Positions 50,516 through 61,397 of a DNA stretch of 64,000 nucleotides are shown piece by piece; the first letter of the stretch is position 1, and every line of letters begins with the position of its first letter. Below the pieces are notes generated by a model, which was not told the origin of the DNA, searched no databases, and saw only the letters and a program-made list of their open reading frames with translations. Location of the stretch: the NCBI RefSeq assembly GCF_030815865.1, contig NZ_JAUSXI010000001.1:3906001-3970000 (forward strand), in the 5' to 3' direction. This DNA comes from Arthrobacter globiformis. Lineage in GTDB: Bacteria; Actinomycetota; Actinomycetes; Actinomycetales; Micrococcaceae. The position numbers were made by a program, and so were the translations under genes.

Positions 50516-52294
50516 TTACTTCTCGGCCCACTCCCAGAAGTTCCACCAGACACCCGTCTGGTTCGGCATGAACTTCACGCCGGTGATGCGGTCGCTGTAG
50601 GCGTCAACACCAACGGACTGGAACAGCGGGAGGCCGTAAGCCGAGTCCCAGATCTTCTTGTCGATCTGCTTGGTCAGGTCATCCTGCTTGCTGCGGTCAG
50701 TCGTCACAATGAGTTCGTCCATGAGCTTGTCGGCTTCAGGATCGCTGAACTTGTTGAAGTTGGAACCGTTTCCGGAGCGGAAGATCTGCGGCACGCCGGA
50801 GACCCCGACGCCCGGGTTGATCCAGCCGAAGATCGTGGCGTCATAGCCGCCCTTGCCCAGGGCCTTGCCCCAGTCAGAGGCGCCAAGTCCGCCGTCGATG
50901 ATCTTGAAACCGGCCTTGGTTGCGGACTCGCGGATGAGCGAGAACGCGTCCACACGGTTCGGGTTGTCCTTGTTGTACATGATGCGGACCTCGGGGGTCG
51001 CACCGTTCAGGAGCTTCTTGGCGCCGTCAACATCAGCATCCGCGAAGGCCGAGGATCCGTTGCCCTGCACGGAGGCGTCGTAGGCCGGCTGCGCGGGAAC
51101 GAACAGCTGCGAATCCAGGGGCTTTGCCTCGGGGTCGAGCTTCTTGATGATCTTGTCGACGATGTCCTTGCGCGGAACCGTCTTCATGAATGCCTCACGG
51201 ACATTCTTGTCTGCGAAGGGTCCCGAGTAGTTCAGGTCGATGTGGTCGTAGGAGAGCTGGTTGCCCTGTTCGACCGTGACGCCCTGGCTCTCGAGTGCCT
51301 TGAGCTGATCGAGGGTGTCAGCCGATGCCTGCGGGGCGATGATGTCGGCTTCGCCGTTCTTCAGCGCCTGAACCTGGGCCGGGGAGGAACCGATGTAGCG
51401 GACGGTGATCTCGTCCAGCTTGGCCTCGGGGCCCCAGTTGTAGTCCTTGTTGCGGACCATGGTCAGGGACTGGTCCTGGTTGATGCTCTGGACAACGAAC
51501 GGGCCGTTGGAGAGGAACAGGCTCGGATCGCTCGGCAGGGTCTTGGAGTCGAAGCCGGTGTTCCACATGTCGGACATGGCCTTGAGCTTGGCATCGGCGG
51601 TCTTGGGCGCCTTGGCGTCGCCGCGGGGCATGCTCTTGAGGTGGTCGATGAAGGCCTGCGTGTCGGCCAGGCCGGCCTTCTTGGCCAGAACGTGGGCCGG
51701 GATGTCAATGCCCGGTCCGCCCAGTGCGATCTCCCAGTCCGCGAACGGCTTGGAGTACTTGATAGTCATGGAGCGGTTGTTGTCGCCGATTTCGGGGAAA
51801 TCGGTGAGCGCCAGACCCGTTGGGTCCCCGGCGTAGGAGAAGTAGGACGTTCCGGCCTTACCCTCGGCGTCGGCGTCGTTGTAGTACCCGGAGAAGGCTG
51901 CCCACTGCAGGAGCAGGTCGGCCGCGGTGACGGGCGTGCCGTCCGACCACTTCACACCTTCGTTGATGGTGTACTTGACGGTCAGCGGATCGTCGGACGT
52001 CTTTTCCATCTTGCCGAATTTGTCGTTGTGGACGATGTTCAGCTGGTTGTCGATGTAGTAGAAGCCGGAGTGTGTGGCGTAGCTGACCTTCGAGTTGATG
52101 TCAGTGTTGCCATCGGCCGTGTTGGGGTTGAAGGTGTTGAACGCGTTGACCTCAACTACAGTGGCTGTTCCCCCCTGCTTGCCGGCCGCATTACTGGACG
52201 GGGTTGTCCCGCCATTAGTGCTCGCGCAGGCGCTGAGCGCCAGTGCAGCCGCGGCTGCAACGCCTACTGCTTTGGAAATACGACTGAATCGCAT
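50516..52294 (-). CDS. oppA: peptide-binding lipoprotein OppA of ABC transporter
   Basis: Protein of 592 aa from ATG 52294, chosen because GGAGG is 4-5 nt upstream (a longer frame to 52390 lacks one). Lipoprotein signal with lipobox LSAC (Cys21 or so), then an SBP_bac_5 domain (WSDGTPVTAADLLLQWAAFSG, SNGPFVVQSINQDQSLTMVRNKD, ADIIAPQASADTLDQ). It captures oligopeptides for OppBCD. First gene of oppA-oppB-oppC, with oppD farther on. Confidence 0.9.
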   Translation of the reverse strand: MRFSRISKAVGVAAAAALALSACASTNGGTTPSSNAAGKQGGTATVVEVNAFNTFNPNTADGNTDINSKVSYATHSGFYYIDNQLNIVHNDKFGKMEKTSDDPLTVKYTINEGVKWSDGTPVTAADLLLQWAAFSGYYNDADAEGKAGTSYFSYAGDPTGLALTDFPEIGDNNRSMTIKYSKPFADWEIALGGPGIDIPAHVLAKKAGLADTQAFIDHLKSMPRGDAKAPKTADAKLKAMSDMWNTGFDSKTLPSDPSLFLSNGPFVVQSINQDQSLTMVRNKDYNWGPEAKLDEITVRYIGSSPAQVQALKNGEADIIAPQASADTLDQLKALESQGVTVEQGNQLSYDHIDLNYSGPFADKNVREAFMKTVPRKDIVDKIIKKLDPEAKPLDSQLFVPAQPAYDASVQGNGSSAFADADVDGAKKLLNGATPEVRIMYNKDNPNRVDAFSLIRESATKAGFKIIDGGLGASDWGKALGKGGYDATIFGWINPGVGVSGVPQIFRSGNGSNFNKFSDPEADKLMDELIVTTDRSKQDDLTKQIDKKIWDSAYGLPLFQSVGVDAYSDRITGVKFMPNQTGVWWNFWEWAEK

Positions 52295-52619
52295 TCCGCC
52301 TCCTATGTTTCTGTGAGTGTGGAAAAGACCTTCGCTGTGGGCGCCGGCCAGACCCGCTACATCCCCCCAGTGAGATGTGGCGAGTCTCACATGAGAAGTA
52401 GCCTAGACCCGAACGTGCCACCTGCGGTCCGAAAGTTGTCCCCCAGTAAAGGTTGTTATCGAGATGCAACCAAGCTGTTGCCGAGCGAAAAGTCCGCGTT
52501 CTTTTTCCTTGACGCCATGTTGCACGGAGGGTAGAGGAGTCAATCACAAAAAAGCCCCGATCCAAAGGATCGGGGCTTTTTGCCGTTAATACTCAATCAC
52601 TGAGTAGCTCAGCGCAAAC
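52295..52619. other. intergenic region, oppA promoter and ychF terminator
   Basis: 325 bp. The right part (52548-52581) is the terminator of ychF. The left part holds the oppA promoter region on the minus strand (AGGAGG near the start, AT-rich stretches at 52450-52500). No gene is seen. Confidence 0.5.
52548..52581. terminator. perfect bidirectional terminator after ychF
   Basis: aaaaagccccgatcc-aaa-ggatcggggcttttt: 15-bp perfect stem with flanking A/T runs. Confidence 0.95.
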
Positions 52620-53711
<1,092 letters not shown>

Positions 53712-53713
53712 TT

Positions 53714-53719
53714 ATTCTA
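53714..53719 (-). promoter_or_regulatory. -10 box of the ychF promoter
   Basis: TAGAAT on the minus strand, 8 nt before the in-frame GTG 53705. Only 2 nt separate it from ATG 53711, which argues against that start. Confidence 0.5.
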
Positions 53720-53794
53720 CCTGTTCGGCCCCCGCATCCCGTGCCGGGCTGTTGCCTTCCAATAAATGTCACAGCCCCGTGCCACAGTGAAGGC

Positions 53795-55090
53795 ATGGAA
53801 CCTTTTGCAGTCATTCTGGCCCTTTTGATGCTGTTGCTGGGTGCCGTGTCCGGCGCCGGCGCGGTATACGTGGTGTTGCGCCGGCGGAGCGCCGCCGTGG
53901 AAGCGGATTTCGACGGCGTTTCGGCGCGGCTTTCGGAAGTCAGTGCCCAGTTTGCTGCCGCGGATGCCGAGCGGAGGCTCCTGTTGGCCCAGAACCGGGA
54001 GCTGGGCATGTCGCGTGAGCAGGACGGAAGCGTACTGCGGGCCCTGGCGCCGGTGGCTGAGAAGCTGACGGCGGTGCAGCAGCAGGTATCCCTGCTGGAA
54101 CGGGACCGGCTCGAACAGTACGGGCAGCTGGCCCAGCAGCTGCAGGAAGCCCGCCTCACGGACGAGCAGCTGATGCGGTCCACGCATGCCCTTGAGTCGG
54201 CGCTCCGGTCGAACAGCGCGCGCGGCCAGTGGGGCGAAGTGCAGCTGCGCCGTGTTGTGGAGGCGGCCGGCATGATGCGGCATGTCGATTTCCATGAGCA
54301 GCACCACGGCACGTCAGGCACCGAGGCCGCCGTCCGCCCCGACCTTGTGGTCCAGCTGCCGGGCGACAAGCAGCTCGTTGTCGACGCCAAGGTCCCCCTG
54401 TCCGCCTACCTTGAGGCGCAGGAGTTGGGGCAGTCGGCCGGCGACAAGCCCGGGCTCACCCAGGCAGCGCGGGAAAACCTCATGGCGGCGCACGCCAAGG
54501 CGCTGAAGGCTCACGTGGACGCCCTCAGCACCAAGAAGTACTGGGACATTTCGGGGAACTCGCCGGAGCTGGTGATCTGTTTCGTCCCGGCCGAGTCCAT
54601 CCTCGCCGCCGCTCTCTCCGCCGACCCGGCGCTCCTGGATCACGCCCTGTCCAGGAATGTGGTGCTTGCGTCCCCCGGCACGCTGCTCGCGGTGCTCAAA
54701 TCCGTGGCGTTCACGTGGCGCCAGGACGTTCTCACGGACAGTGCGCGGGAGCTCTTCGAACTTGCCCGGCAGCTGTACGAGCGGATGGGCACTCTCGGGG
54801 ACAACGTCGGCAAGCTGGGATCCTCGCTGAAAAGCTCGGTGGACCGCTATAACGCGATGGTAGGCACGCTTGAGGCACGGGTGCTTCCCACCGCGCGGAA
54901 ACTGAATGCCCTGGACACCAGCGGACTGGTCACGCCCCCGGCCGTGCAGGTCACGCCGCGGTCCCTGGCAGCCCCGGAACTGCAGCACGATGAACCGCAG
55001 CACCTGGACCTGGAGACCCAGGAGCTGCATGCCACGGAACTGGAAGCCGGCGCATTGCGGGCGACTGAGCAGGAAGAGGACGCCGCTTAA
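53795..55090 (+). CDS. rmuC: RmuC-family DNA recombination protein
   Basis: Protein of 431 aa from ATG 53795. An N-terminal transmembrane helix (VILALLMLLLGAVSGAGAVYVVL) leads into a coiled coil (VSAQFAAADAERRLLLAQNREL) and the RmuC domain (SNSARGQWGEVQLRRVVEAAGM, RPDLVVQLPGDKQLVVDAKVPL, FVPAESILAAAL). The family limits inversions and duplications and resembles restriction-type nuclease folds. Divergent from ychF. Confidence 0.9.
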   Translation: MEPFAVILALLMLLLGAVSGAGAVYVVLRRRSAAVEADFDGVSARLSEVSAQFAAADAERRLLLAQNRELGMSREQDGSVLRALAPVAEKLTAVQQQVSLLERDRLEQYGQLAQQLQEARLTDEQLMRSTHALESALRSNSARGQWGEVQLRRVVEAAGMMRHVDFHEQHHGTSGTEAAVRPDLVVQLPGDKQLVVDAKVPLSAYLEAQELGQSAGDKPGLTQAARENLMAAHAKALKAHVDALSTKKYWDISGNSPELVICFVPAESILAAALSADPALLDHALSRNVVLASPGTLLAVLKSVAFTWRQDVLTDSARELFELARQLYERMGTLGDNVGKLGSSLKSSVDRYNAMVGTLEARVLPTARKLNALDTSGLVTPPAVQVTPRSLAAPELQHDEPQHLDLETQELHATELEAGALRATEQEEDAA

Positions 55091-55127
55091 CGGATCCGCC
55101 GAATGGACGCCGGCTCGCGTGCTTCTT

Positions 55128-56204
55128 CTAGCGCGAGCGGCGTCCGCCAAGGGCGCGGGATACGTCCCCCGCTTCCTTGAGCGTGGCGCGGAGCTCCTTC
55201 GGCAGGGAGAAGAGCAGGTCCTCCTCCGCAGTCACAATTTCCTCGACGGCGTCGTATCCGTAGTCGGCCAGGAGGCGGAGCACGTCCTTGACCAGGACCT
55301 CCGGAACGGACGCGCCCGAGGTGACACCCACCGTGGCAACACCCTCAAACCAGGACTCGTCCACCTCGTTGGCGAAGTCAACACGGTACGACGCCTTGGC
55401 GCCGTACTCGAGCGCCACTTCGACGAGGCGGACGGAGTTGGAGGAGTTGGCCGAACCAACCACGATCACCAGATCGGCCTGGGGCGCGATCTTCTTGATG
55501 GCCACCTGGCGGTTGGTGGTGGCGTAGCAGATGTCGTCGCTGGGCGGATCCTGGAGCGTGGGGAACCGGTCCTTGAGCAGCCGGACGGTCTCCATGGTCT
55601 CGTCCACGCTGAGCGTGGTCTGCGAAAGCCAGATGACCTTTTCGGGATCCCGTACCGTCACCTTGTCCACCTCATGTGGGCCGTTGATGATCTGGATGTG
55701 TTCGGGAGCTTCGCCGGCCGTTCCTTCAACCTCTTCGTGGCCGTCGTGGCCAATCAGGAGGATGTCGAAGTCGTCCTTGGCGAAGCGGACGGCTTCCTTG
55801 TGGACCTTGGTCACGAGGGGGCATGTGGCATCGATGGTGCGCAGTCCGCGGTCCTCTGCGGACTGGACCACGGCCGGGGACACCCCGTGCGCCGAGAAGA
55901 TGACCAGGGCGCCCTCGGGCACTTCGTCAGTTTCGTCCACGAAGATGGCGCCCTGCTCCTCAAGGGAGCTGACCACATGCACGTTATGGACAATCTGTTT
56001 CCGGACGTAAACGGGCGGTCCGTAGTGCTGCAGGGCCTTTTCGACGGCGATGACCGCGCGGTCCACGCCGGCGCAGTATCCGCGCGGAGCCGCCAGCAGA
56101 ACCCTCTTGGGGCCCGGGACCGGTGCCGCCGCGAGCACTTCCGCCGGCGAACGCCGCCGGCGCGGGACGGTTGGCATCGAAAGGGAAACTGCAGAGGAAG
56201 TCAT
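55128..56204 (-). CDS. ispH: 4-hydroxy-3-methylbut-2-enyl diphosphate reductase (IspH)
   Basis: Protein of 358 aa. Iron-sulfur ligands are visible as three cysteines: [22 protein letters not shown] and [11 protein letters not shown]. Other active-site segments are [11 protein letters not shown] and [11 protein letters not shown]. Last enzyme of the non-mevalonate pathway to isoprenoids. The N-terminal 30 residues (VPRRRRSP) are extra. An internal start is possible. Convergent with rmuC. Confidence 0.94.
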   Translation of the reverse strand: MTSSAVSLSMPTVPRRRRSPAEVLAAAPVPGPKRVLLAAPRGYCAGVDRAVIAVEKALQHYGPPVYVRKQIVHNVHVVSSLEEQGAIFVDETDEVPEGALVIFSAHGVSPAVVQSAEDRGLRTIDATCPLVTKVHKEAVRFAKDDFDILLIGHDGHEEVEGTAGEAPEHIQIINGPHEVDKVTVRDPEKVIWLSQTTLSVDETMETVRLLKDRFPTLQDPPSDDICYATTNRQVAIKKIAPQADLVIVVGSANSSNSVRLVEVALEYGAKASYRVDFANEVDESWFEGVATVGVTSGASVPEVLVKDVLRLLADYGYDAVEEIVTAEEDLLFSLPKELRATLKEAGDVSRALGGRRSR

Positions 56205-56244
56205 TGCTCCATGCTACCGGCTGGGCCGCAGGCCTCCGGGCGGC

Positions 56245-57093
56245 TCATCGCCTGCGGGCAGGACCGCCGACCACCCTGAGCAGCAGGCCTGCCGCCACCA
56301 GGGCCGCACCCACGAACGCCGAAACCAGCGTCCAGGACGCAAACCCGGCAGCGGAAGCCTCGACGAACTCCCGCTTGAACAAGTCAGCCATTTCGTTTCC
56401 GCTCGCGGTGCCCATGACGGCGTCGGCGGCCCAGCGGGATGCCAGCGTCCACAGTCCGGAAAGCGCCAGTGCGCCCACTCCTATGCCAGCCAGGACTTTC
56501 CACCGCCGGCGTGCCGTCACGAGCGCCAGGAGGAACGCCACCCCGGCGCCGACGGCCAGGCTGTATCCCAGCGGAGAGTAAGCGGAAACCCGTTCGACGA
56601 GCTGGCGCTGGTTCGTCTGGCCGATGTTCACCAGGGTCTGGCCCGGAGCCTCCAGCGGAACACCAACCTGGCTGGAAATCTGCTTGGCCGCGAGGGCGAC
56701 CAGCGGGGCCACATCCAGGGTCAGCGAGGTGCTGGAATCCGCCTCGGGCGGCAGGGACGCCGGGTCGGCGAAGTTGAGGCGGTGGCTCTTTCGCAGGGTC
56801 TCTTCCCAGGCAGCCGGGTACTCAGGCAGGCCGGTGAGGGAGGTCGCTGCCTTTTCCAGCACCGGCCGCACCAGTTCGGCCACCGGTGCCGGGATGGTGC
56901 CGCCTGTATCGATGCTGCTGACGGCGGCGGTCGCCAGGCGCTTCTGGAAATCCGGATCCTTGCCCAGCGGTGCCGCCAGGGCAACGAAGCCATCCTCCTG
57001 CACGATGTTGCGGTCCACCCATATCGCCGGAACGGCGGCGGCGGAAAGGAGAAGACCAAGGATGACGGCCAAGGCCGCAAGAAATGAGCGCAA
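56245..57093 (-). CDS. conserved membrane protein of unknown function
   Basis: Protein of 282 aa (TTG start 57093 as read; the true start may lie a little downstream). An N-terminal helix (LAALAVILGLLLSAAAVPAIW), a large outer part (WVDRNIVQEDGFVALAAPLG, and a segment rich in DPASLPPEADSS) and two or three C-terminal helices. No known domain. It is conserved beside ispH/xseA in Micrococcales and may sit in the envelope. Confidence 0.7.
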   Translation of the reverse strand: MRSFLAALAVILGLLLSAAAVPAIWVDRNIVQEDGFVALAAPLGKDPDFQKRLATAAVSSIDTGGTIPAPVAELVRPVLEKAATSLTGLPEYPAAWEETLRKSHRLNFADPASLPPEADSSTSLTLDVAPLVALAAKQISSQVGVPLEAPGQTLVNIGQTNQRQLVERVSAYSPLGYSLAVGAGVAFLLALVTARRRWKVLAGIGVGALALSGLWTLASRWAADAVMGTASGNEMADLFKREFVEASAAGFASWTLVSAFVGAALVAAGLLLRVVGGPARRR

Positions 57094-57398
57094 GGGGTTC
57101 CTAGCTGGTCGGGTTTCTCGGCTGGTCGGGTGCCTGGCTGGTCAGCAGGACACTGCAATCCTAGGCGCGCCGTCCCACTATCGAAAAAGTAAGGCGATAA
57201 AAATGCCGGGCGACCAAAGATGCCGGGCCGTCTGAACTGCCGGGTTATCAGCAATGCCGGTAAATGCCGCGTTCACCAACAATGTCGGAGCCCGGTGATA
57301 CAGCTATGGATAGAGTTGACTGACCCACCGCGCACGCACCATCCACAGGCAAAGGACCGCGACCATGCAACTGGCATTCGCCGCCAACGGGGCTGCAC
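57094..57398. other. intergenic region between membrane protein gene and xseA
   Basis: 305 bp. Short direct repeats ggctggtcgggt and ggctggtcag (57111-57145), then an AT-rich block (57170-57260) with several atgccgg repeats. A promoter for xseA is expected here (gatagagttgac near 57311). No gene or hairpin terminator is seen. Confidence 0.4.
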
Positions 57399-58700
57399 AT
57401 GGCTGAAAACGCCACTGTCCCTGCACCCGGAGCGGTCCCTGTACCCGGCACGGCCCCGGCAGCCGGCCCCAGCACGGTGCCGGCCACCGCCGCCGAGACA
57501 AGCCCGGACAACCCGTGGCCGCTGCAGTTGCTCTCCCAGAAGCTCAAGACCCACATCGAGCGGGCACCGGCAGCCTGGGTTGAGGGCCAGGTCATCGAAC
57601 TGAACCGGCGCGGCGGCAGTGCGTTCCTCACCCTCCGGGATGTGGACGCCGAGATCTCCCTGCCGGCTTCCATCTGGTCCAAACTGCTCGACCGGCAGGA
57701 GACGCCGCTTGAGCGCGGCAGCCGGGTGGTGGCCCTGCTCAAGGCGGAGTTCTGGCTGAAGACCGGGCGCCTGAACATGTCCGTGAAGGACATCCGCCCT
57801 GTTGGACTGGGCGATCTCCTCGCACGGATAGAACGGCTGCGCCATGCCCTGGCCGCTGAAGGCCTGTTCGCCGAGTCGCGGAAAAAGCGGTTGCCGCTGC
57901 TCCCCCACCGGATCGGGCTCATCACCGGACGCGACTCCGATGCCAAAAAGGACGTTCTGCGCAACGCTGCCCTGCGCTGGCCGGCAGTCGAATTCGAGAT
58001 CCGCGAGGTCGCGGTGCAGGGCAACACCGCCGTATCCCAGATGGTCAAGGCGCTTCGTGAACTCGATGCCCGTCCCGAGGTCGACGTGATCGTCATCGCC
58101 CGCGGTGGCGGCGCGCTGGAGGACCTGCTGCCGTTCAGCAGCGAGGAACTCATCCGCGCCGTCGCGGCCGCGGTGACTCCGGTGGTCAGCGCAATCGGGC
58201 ACGAGGCGGACCGGCCCATCCTGGACGACGTCGCCGACCTCCGGGCCTCCACGCCCACGGATGCAGCCAAGCGCATCGTGCCGGAAGTCTCGGAGGAACT
58301 TGCCCGGGTCCGGCAGGCTGAAGCCCAGCTGCGCCGCTCGGTGACGCTGCTGGTAGCCAGGGAAACGGACCGCTTGGCGGCAATCCGGTCCCGTCCGGTC
58401 CTCGCGGCCCCGGAGAGCATGATCACGGCGCGCGCGGACGATGTGGAACGGCTGGCCCGCCGGTCCACGGCGGCCATCAGTGCTGCCGTGACGAGGGCTT
58501 CCGACCAGCTGGTCCACCTCCAGGCGCAGGTCCGGGCATTGTCACCGCAGCAAACCCTGGACCGCGGTTACGCCGTGGTGCAGCTTTCCGGGTCCGGCGG
58601 GGCCGTTGTCCGCCAGCCGTCCCAGGCCCCCGCGGGAACACCACTCGCGGTAAGGGTGGCCGGCGGACGGTTCGGCGCGGAATCCACGGGCGCTCCATAA
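57399..58700 (+). CDS. xseA: exonuclease VII large subunit
   Basis: Protein of 433 aa. An N-terminal OB-fold (PWPLQLLSQKLKTHIE, GQVIELNRRGGSAFLTLRD) is followed by the nuclease core (GLITGRDSDAKKDVLRNAALR, VDVIVIARGGGALEDLLPFSSEELIRAV, SAIGHEADRPILDDVADLRASTPTDAA). Degrades single-stranded DNA. ATG 57399 (MAENATVPAPG) gives a Pro/Ala-rich lead of 35 residues. Starts at the OB-fold are also possible. Confidence 0.93.
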   Translation: MAENATVPAPGAVPVPGTAPAAGPSTVPATAAETSPDNPWPLQLLSQKLKTHIERAPAAWVEGQVIELNRRGGSAFLTLRDVDAEISLPASIWSKLLDRQETPLERGSRVVALLKAEFWLKTGRLNMSVKDIRPVGLGDLLARIERLRHALAAEGLFAESRKKRLPLLPHRIGLITGRDSDAKKDVLRNAALRWPAVEFEIREVAVQGNTAVSQMVKALRELDARPEVDVIVIARGGGALEDLLPFSSEELIRAVAAAVTPVVSAIGHEADRPILDDVADLRASTPTDAAKRIVPEVSEELARVRQAEAQLRRSVTLLVARETDRLAAIRSRPVLAAPESMITARADDVERLARRSTAAISAAVTRASDQLVHLQAQVRALSPQQTLDRGYAVVQLSGSGGAVVRQPSQAPAGTPLAVRVAGGRFGAESTGAP

Positions 58701-58778
58701 GCCGGGACGAATACGAACCAGCACCTCAAATGACGCCGGCACCGAAGACAGCACCACCGACATGACAGGCCAGGAAAC

Positions 58779-59054
58779 ATGACAGATCCGACCATCAATA
58801 CAGATCAGCCGCACAGCACGGAACAAGATACCGCAGCCCAACCCGGCCCCGCACTTCCTCCGGACATCGATGCCCTCAGCTATGAGGAAGCACGGGAACA
58901 GTTGGTAGCCGTGGTATCCAAGCTTGAGGCCGGCGGGACCAGCCTTGAGGATTCCCTGGCGCTGTGGGAGCGGGGCGAAGCCTTGGCACGGCGCTGCGAA
59001 GACTGGCTGGAGGGCGCCAGGAAGAGGCTCGCGGCTGCCCGCAAGGACAGCTGA
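58779..59054 (+). CDS. xseB: exonuclease VII small subunit
   Basis: Protein of 91 aa. The XseB helix (ALSYEEAREQLVAVVSKLEAG-type stretch, TSLEDSLALWERGEALARRC) is intact. The first 35 residues are variable. It forms the complex with XseA, 78 bp upstream. Confidence 0.93.
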   Translation: MTDPTINTDQPHSTEQDTAAQPGPALPPDIDALSYEEAREQLVAVVSKLEAGGTSLEDSLALWERGEALARRCEDWLEGARKRLAAARKDS

Positions 59055-59123
59055 ACGCCAGAGGAGGTCCAGCCGGAGGTTAAGCCCGCTGAGGACCGCC
59101 CGCCCTGGTCAGGACCGCTCTGG

Positions 59124-59978
59124 TCAGGACCGCTCGACGAGGCGGCGCTCCGCTTCCACGTCGAACTCGGCCTTGGGCCACTCCAGTTCGAGCTCGCCGA
59201 GTGCCTCCAGCAACAGTTGCTGCACGGCGATGCGCGCGTACCATTTCTTGCTGGCAGGCACGACGTACCAGGGCGCTTGGTCCGTGTTCGTGGCGTCGAA
59301 GGCTGCCTGGTAGGCAGCCATATAGTCGTCCCAGAAGGCACGCTGTTTCAGGTCCTCGGTGTTGTACTTCCAGTGCTTGGCTGGATTGTCCAGCCGGGCC
59401 AGCAACCGCTCTTTCTGCTCGTCATTGCTGATGTGCAGCATGACCTTCACCACCTTCGTGCCCACCGCCACCTGCCGTGCCTCGAACTCGTTGATCGCCC
59501 GGTAGCGGCGTTCAAGCTCCTTCGGATCGGCCCAGCGGTGAACCCGGTGGATCAGGACGTCCTCATAGTGGGACCTGTCGAAGACCCCCAGCATGCCGGC
59601 GGCGGGGACTTCCCTTTCAATGCGCCACAGAAAGTCGTAGGCACGCTCCTCCGGCGTGGGGGCCTTGAAGGACTTGAACTGGACGCCCTGCGGATCCATG
59701 GCGCCCAGCACGTGCTTCACGACGCCGCCCTTGCCGGCGGTGTCCATTCCCTGCAGGATCAGGAGGACGCGCTTGGTTCCGCCGAACTTGGACTCGGCAA
59801 ACAGCTTCTCCTGGAGCTCCGCGAGCTTTGCGTCCAGCTCCTCGAGGAGCAGCTCGCCGTCGGCTTTGTTCCCCGGATACCCCAGCGTGGCGTCAGGGTC
59901 TACGTCGGCCAGCTTGAAGCCCTTGCCGACTTTCAATGATTCTGAGGGGAACTTCGTGAATTCCACAACGCCGGCCAT
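59124..59978 (-). CDS. ppk2: polyphosphate kinase 2 family protein
   Basis: Protein of 284 aa of the PPK2 family. Walker A GMDTAGKGG, then DRSHYEDVLIHRVH (Walker B and lid), and the PPK2 pattern RWADPKELERRYRAINEFE are present. It transfers phosphate between polyphosphate and nucleoside mono- or diphosphates. The one-domain form could be AMP- or ADP-specific; the sequence does not decide. GAGG lies before the ATG. Confidence 0.9.
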   Translation of the reverse strand: MAGVVEFTKFPSESLKVGKGFKLADVDPDATLGYPGNKADGELLLEELDAKLAELQEKLFAESKFGGTKRVLLILQGMDTAGKGGVVKHVLGAMDPQGVQFKSFKAPTPEERAYDFLWRIEREVPAAGMLGVFDRSHYEDVLIHRVHRWADPKELERRYRAINEFEARQVAVGTKVVKVMLHISNDEQKERLLARLDNPAKHWKYNTEDLKQRAFWDDYMAAYQAAFDATNTDQAPWYVVPASKKWYARIAVQQLLLEALGELELEWPKAEFDVEAERRLVERS

Positions 59979-60013
59979 CGGGTCCTCTTTCCACGGTTGA
60001 CTGTGGGTAAAGG

Positions 60014-61234
60014 CTAGTTCCCCTCATACCTGCTGAGGAAGTCTCCCATCCGGCCAATTGCCTCCTCGATGTCCTTGACGTTGGGCAGGGTCACCATCCG
60101 GAAGTGGTCGGGCCGGATCCAGTTGAATGCACGGCCGTGGGAAACCAGGATCTTCTGTTCCTTGAGCAGGTCCAGGACAAACTTTTCGTCATCCCGGATG
60201 TTGTAGACCTCAGGGTCGAGCTTGGGGAACAGGTACAGGGCGCCCCGTGCCTGCTGGGTGCTGACGCCGGGGATGGCGTTGAGCATGTCGTACGCCTTGT
60301 TGCGCTGCTCCAGCAGCCGGCCGCCGGGCAGGATGAGGTCGTTGATGCTCTGGTACCCGCCCAGTGCCGTCTGGATGGCATGCTGGGCCGGAACGTTGGC
60401 GCAGAGCCGCATGTTGGCCAGCAGGTTAATGCCTTCGAGGTAGTCCGCGGCCTCCTTCTTGGGCCCCGAGATGGCCATCCAGCCTGCGCGGTAGCCGCAG
60501 ACGCGGTACGCCTTGGACAGCCCGCTGAAGGTCAGGCACAGCACGTCGTCGCCGGTAAGCCCCGCCATGTTTACGTGCACGGCGTCCTCGTAGAGGATCT
60601 TTTCGTAGATCTCGTCGGCGAAGATCACCAGCCCGTGCTTTTCCGCCAGGGCAACGATCTTGCGCAGCGTGCTTTCCGGGTACACCGCGCCGGTGGGGTT
60701 GTTCGGGTTGATCACCACGATTCCCTTGGTGCGGGGCGTGATCTTGGCCTCGAGGTCCTCCAGATCGGGCTGCCAGCCGGACTCCTCGTCGCAGAGGTAG
60801 TGCACCGGACGGCCGCCGGCAAGCGCCACCGAGGCGGTCCACAGCGGGTAGTCCGGGGTGGGGATTAGGATCTCGTCGCCCTCTTCGAGCAGGGCCATCA
60901 GCGACATGGTGATGAGCTCGCTGACGCCGTTGCCCAGGTAGATGTCGTCCACGTGGATGCTCTGGATGCCGCGGGTCTGGTAGTACTGCGAGACGGCGGT
61001 GCGGGCGGAGAAGATGCCGCGGGAATCGCTGTATCCCTGGGCGTGGGGCAGGTGGCGGATCATGTCCACCAGGATCGCGTCCGGCGCTTCAAAACCGAAA
61101 GGTGCGGGGTTGCCGATGTTCAGTTTGAGGATGCGGTGACCCTCTGCCTCCATCTGCTGGGCGGCCTGAAGAATCGGTCCACGGATGTCGTAAAGGACAT
61201 TATGAAGCTTGGTGGACTGCTTAAATTCTGCCAT
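60014..61234 (-). CDS. alaA: alanine aminotransferase-type PLP enzyme (AlaA-like)
   Basis: Protein of 406 aa, class I/II aminotransferase. Substrate and PLP sites: LNIGNPAPFGFEAPDAI, NPNNPTGAVYPES, FADEIYEKILYE and FSGLSKAYRVCGYRAGW with the PLP lysine. The SRGIFSAR segment is typical of the AlaA/YfdZ group, which makes alanine from pyruvate and glutamate. Start ATG 61234 (MAEFKQSTKL). Substrate range uncertain. Confidence 0.88.
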   Translation of the reverse strand: MAEFKQSTKLHNVLYDIRGPILQAAQQMEAEGHRILKLNIGNPAPFGFEAPDAILVDMIRHLPHAQGYSDSRGIFSARTAVSQYYQTRGIQSIHVDDIYLGNGVSELITMSLMALLEEGDEILIPTPDYPLWTASVALAGGRPVHYLCDEESGWQPDLEDLEAKITPRTKGIVVINPNNPTGAVYPESTLRKIVALAEKHGLVIFADEIYEKILYEDAVHVNMAGLTGDDVLCLTFSGLSKAYRVCGYRAGWMAISGPKKEAADYLEGINLLANMRLCANVPAQHAIQTALGGYQSINDLILPGGRLLEQRNKAYDMLNAIPGVSTQQARGALYLFPKLDPEVYNIRDDEKFVLDLLKEQKILVSHGRAFNWIRPDHFRMVTLPNVKDIEEAIGRMGDFLSRYEGN

Positions 61235-61331
61235 TCATCAAATATGCCACAAGCGGGATGTAGTTCCGGGGAGACGTGCCTCACACACGGTTGACCCGGA
61301 AGGCGCCCAGCCGCCCGCCCTCACTTAACGC

Positions 61332-61374
61332 CGACGGCGGCTGCCGGTCCCCGCGGAACCCGCAGCCGCCGTCG
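61332..61374. terminator. hairpin terminator after the osmoprotectant operon
   Basis: Stem cgacggcggctgc with gcagccgccgtcg, between the alaA-like gene start and the stop of the binding-protein gene on the minus strand. Confidence 0.75.
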
Positions 61375-61397
61375 TGCTTTCCTCGTCAGCCCAGGGC

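Noticed and set aside
57248..58517. Two long minus-strand frames over xseA
   Set aside because: Shadows of xseA; rich in Arg and Ser, no domain.
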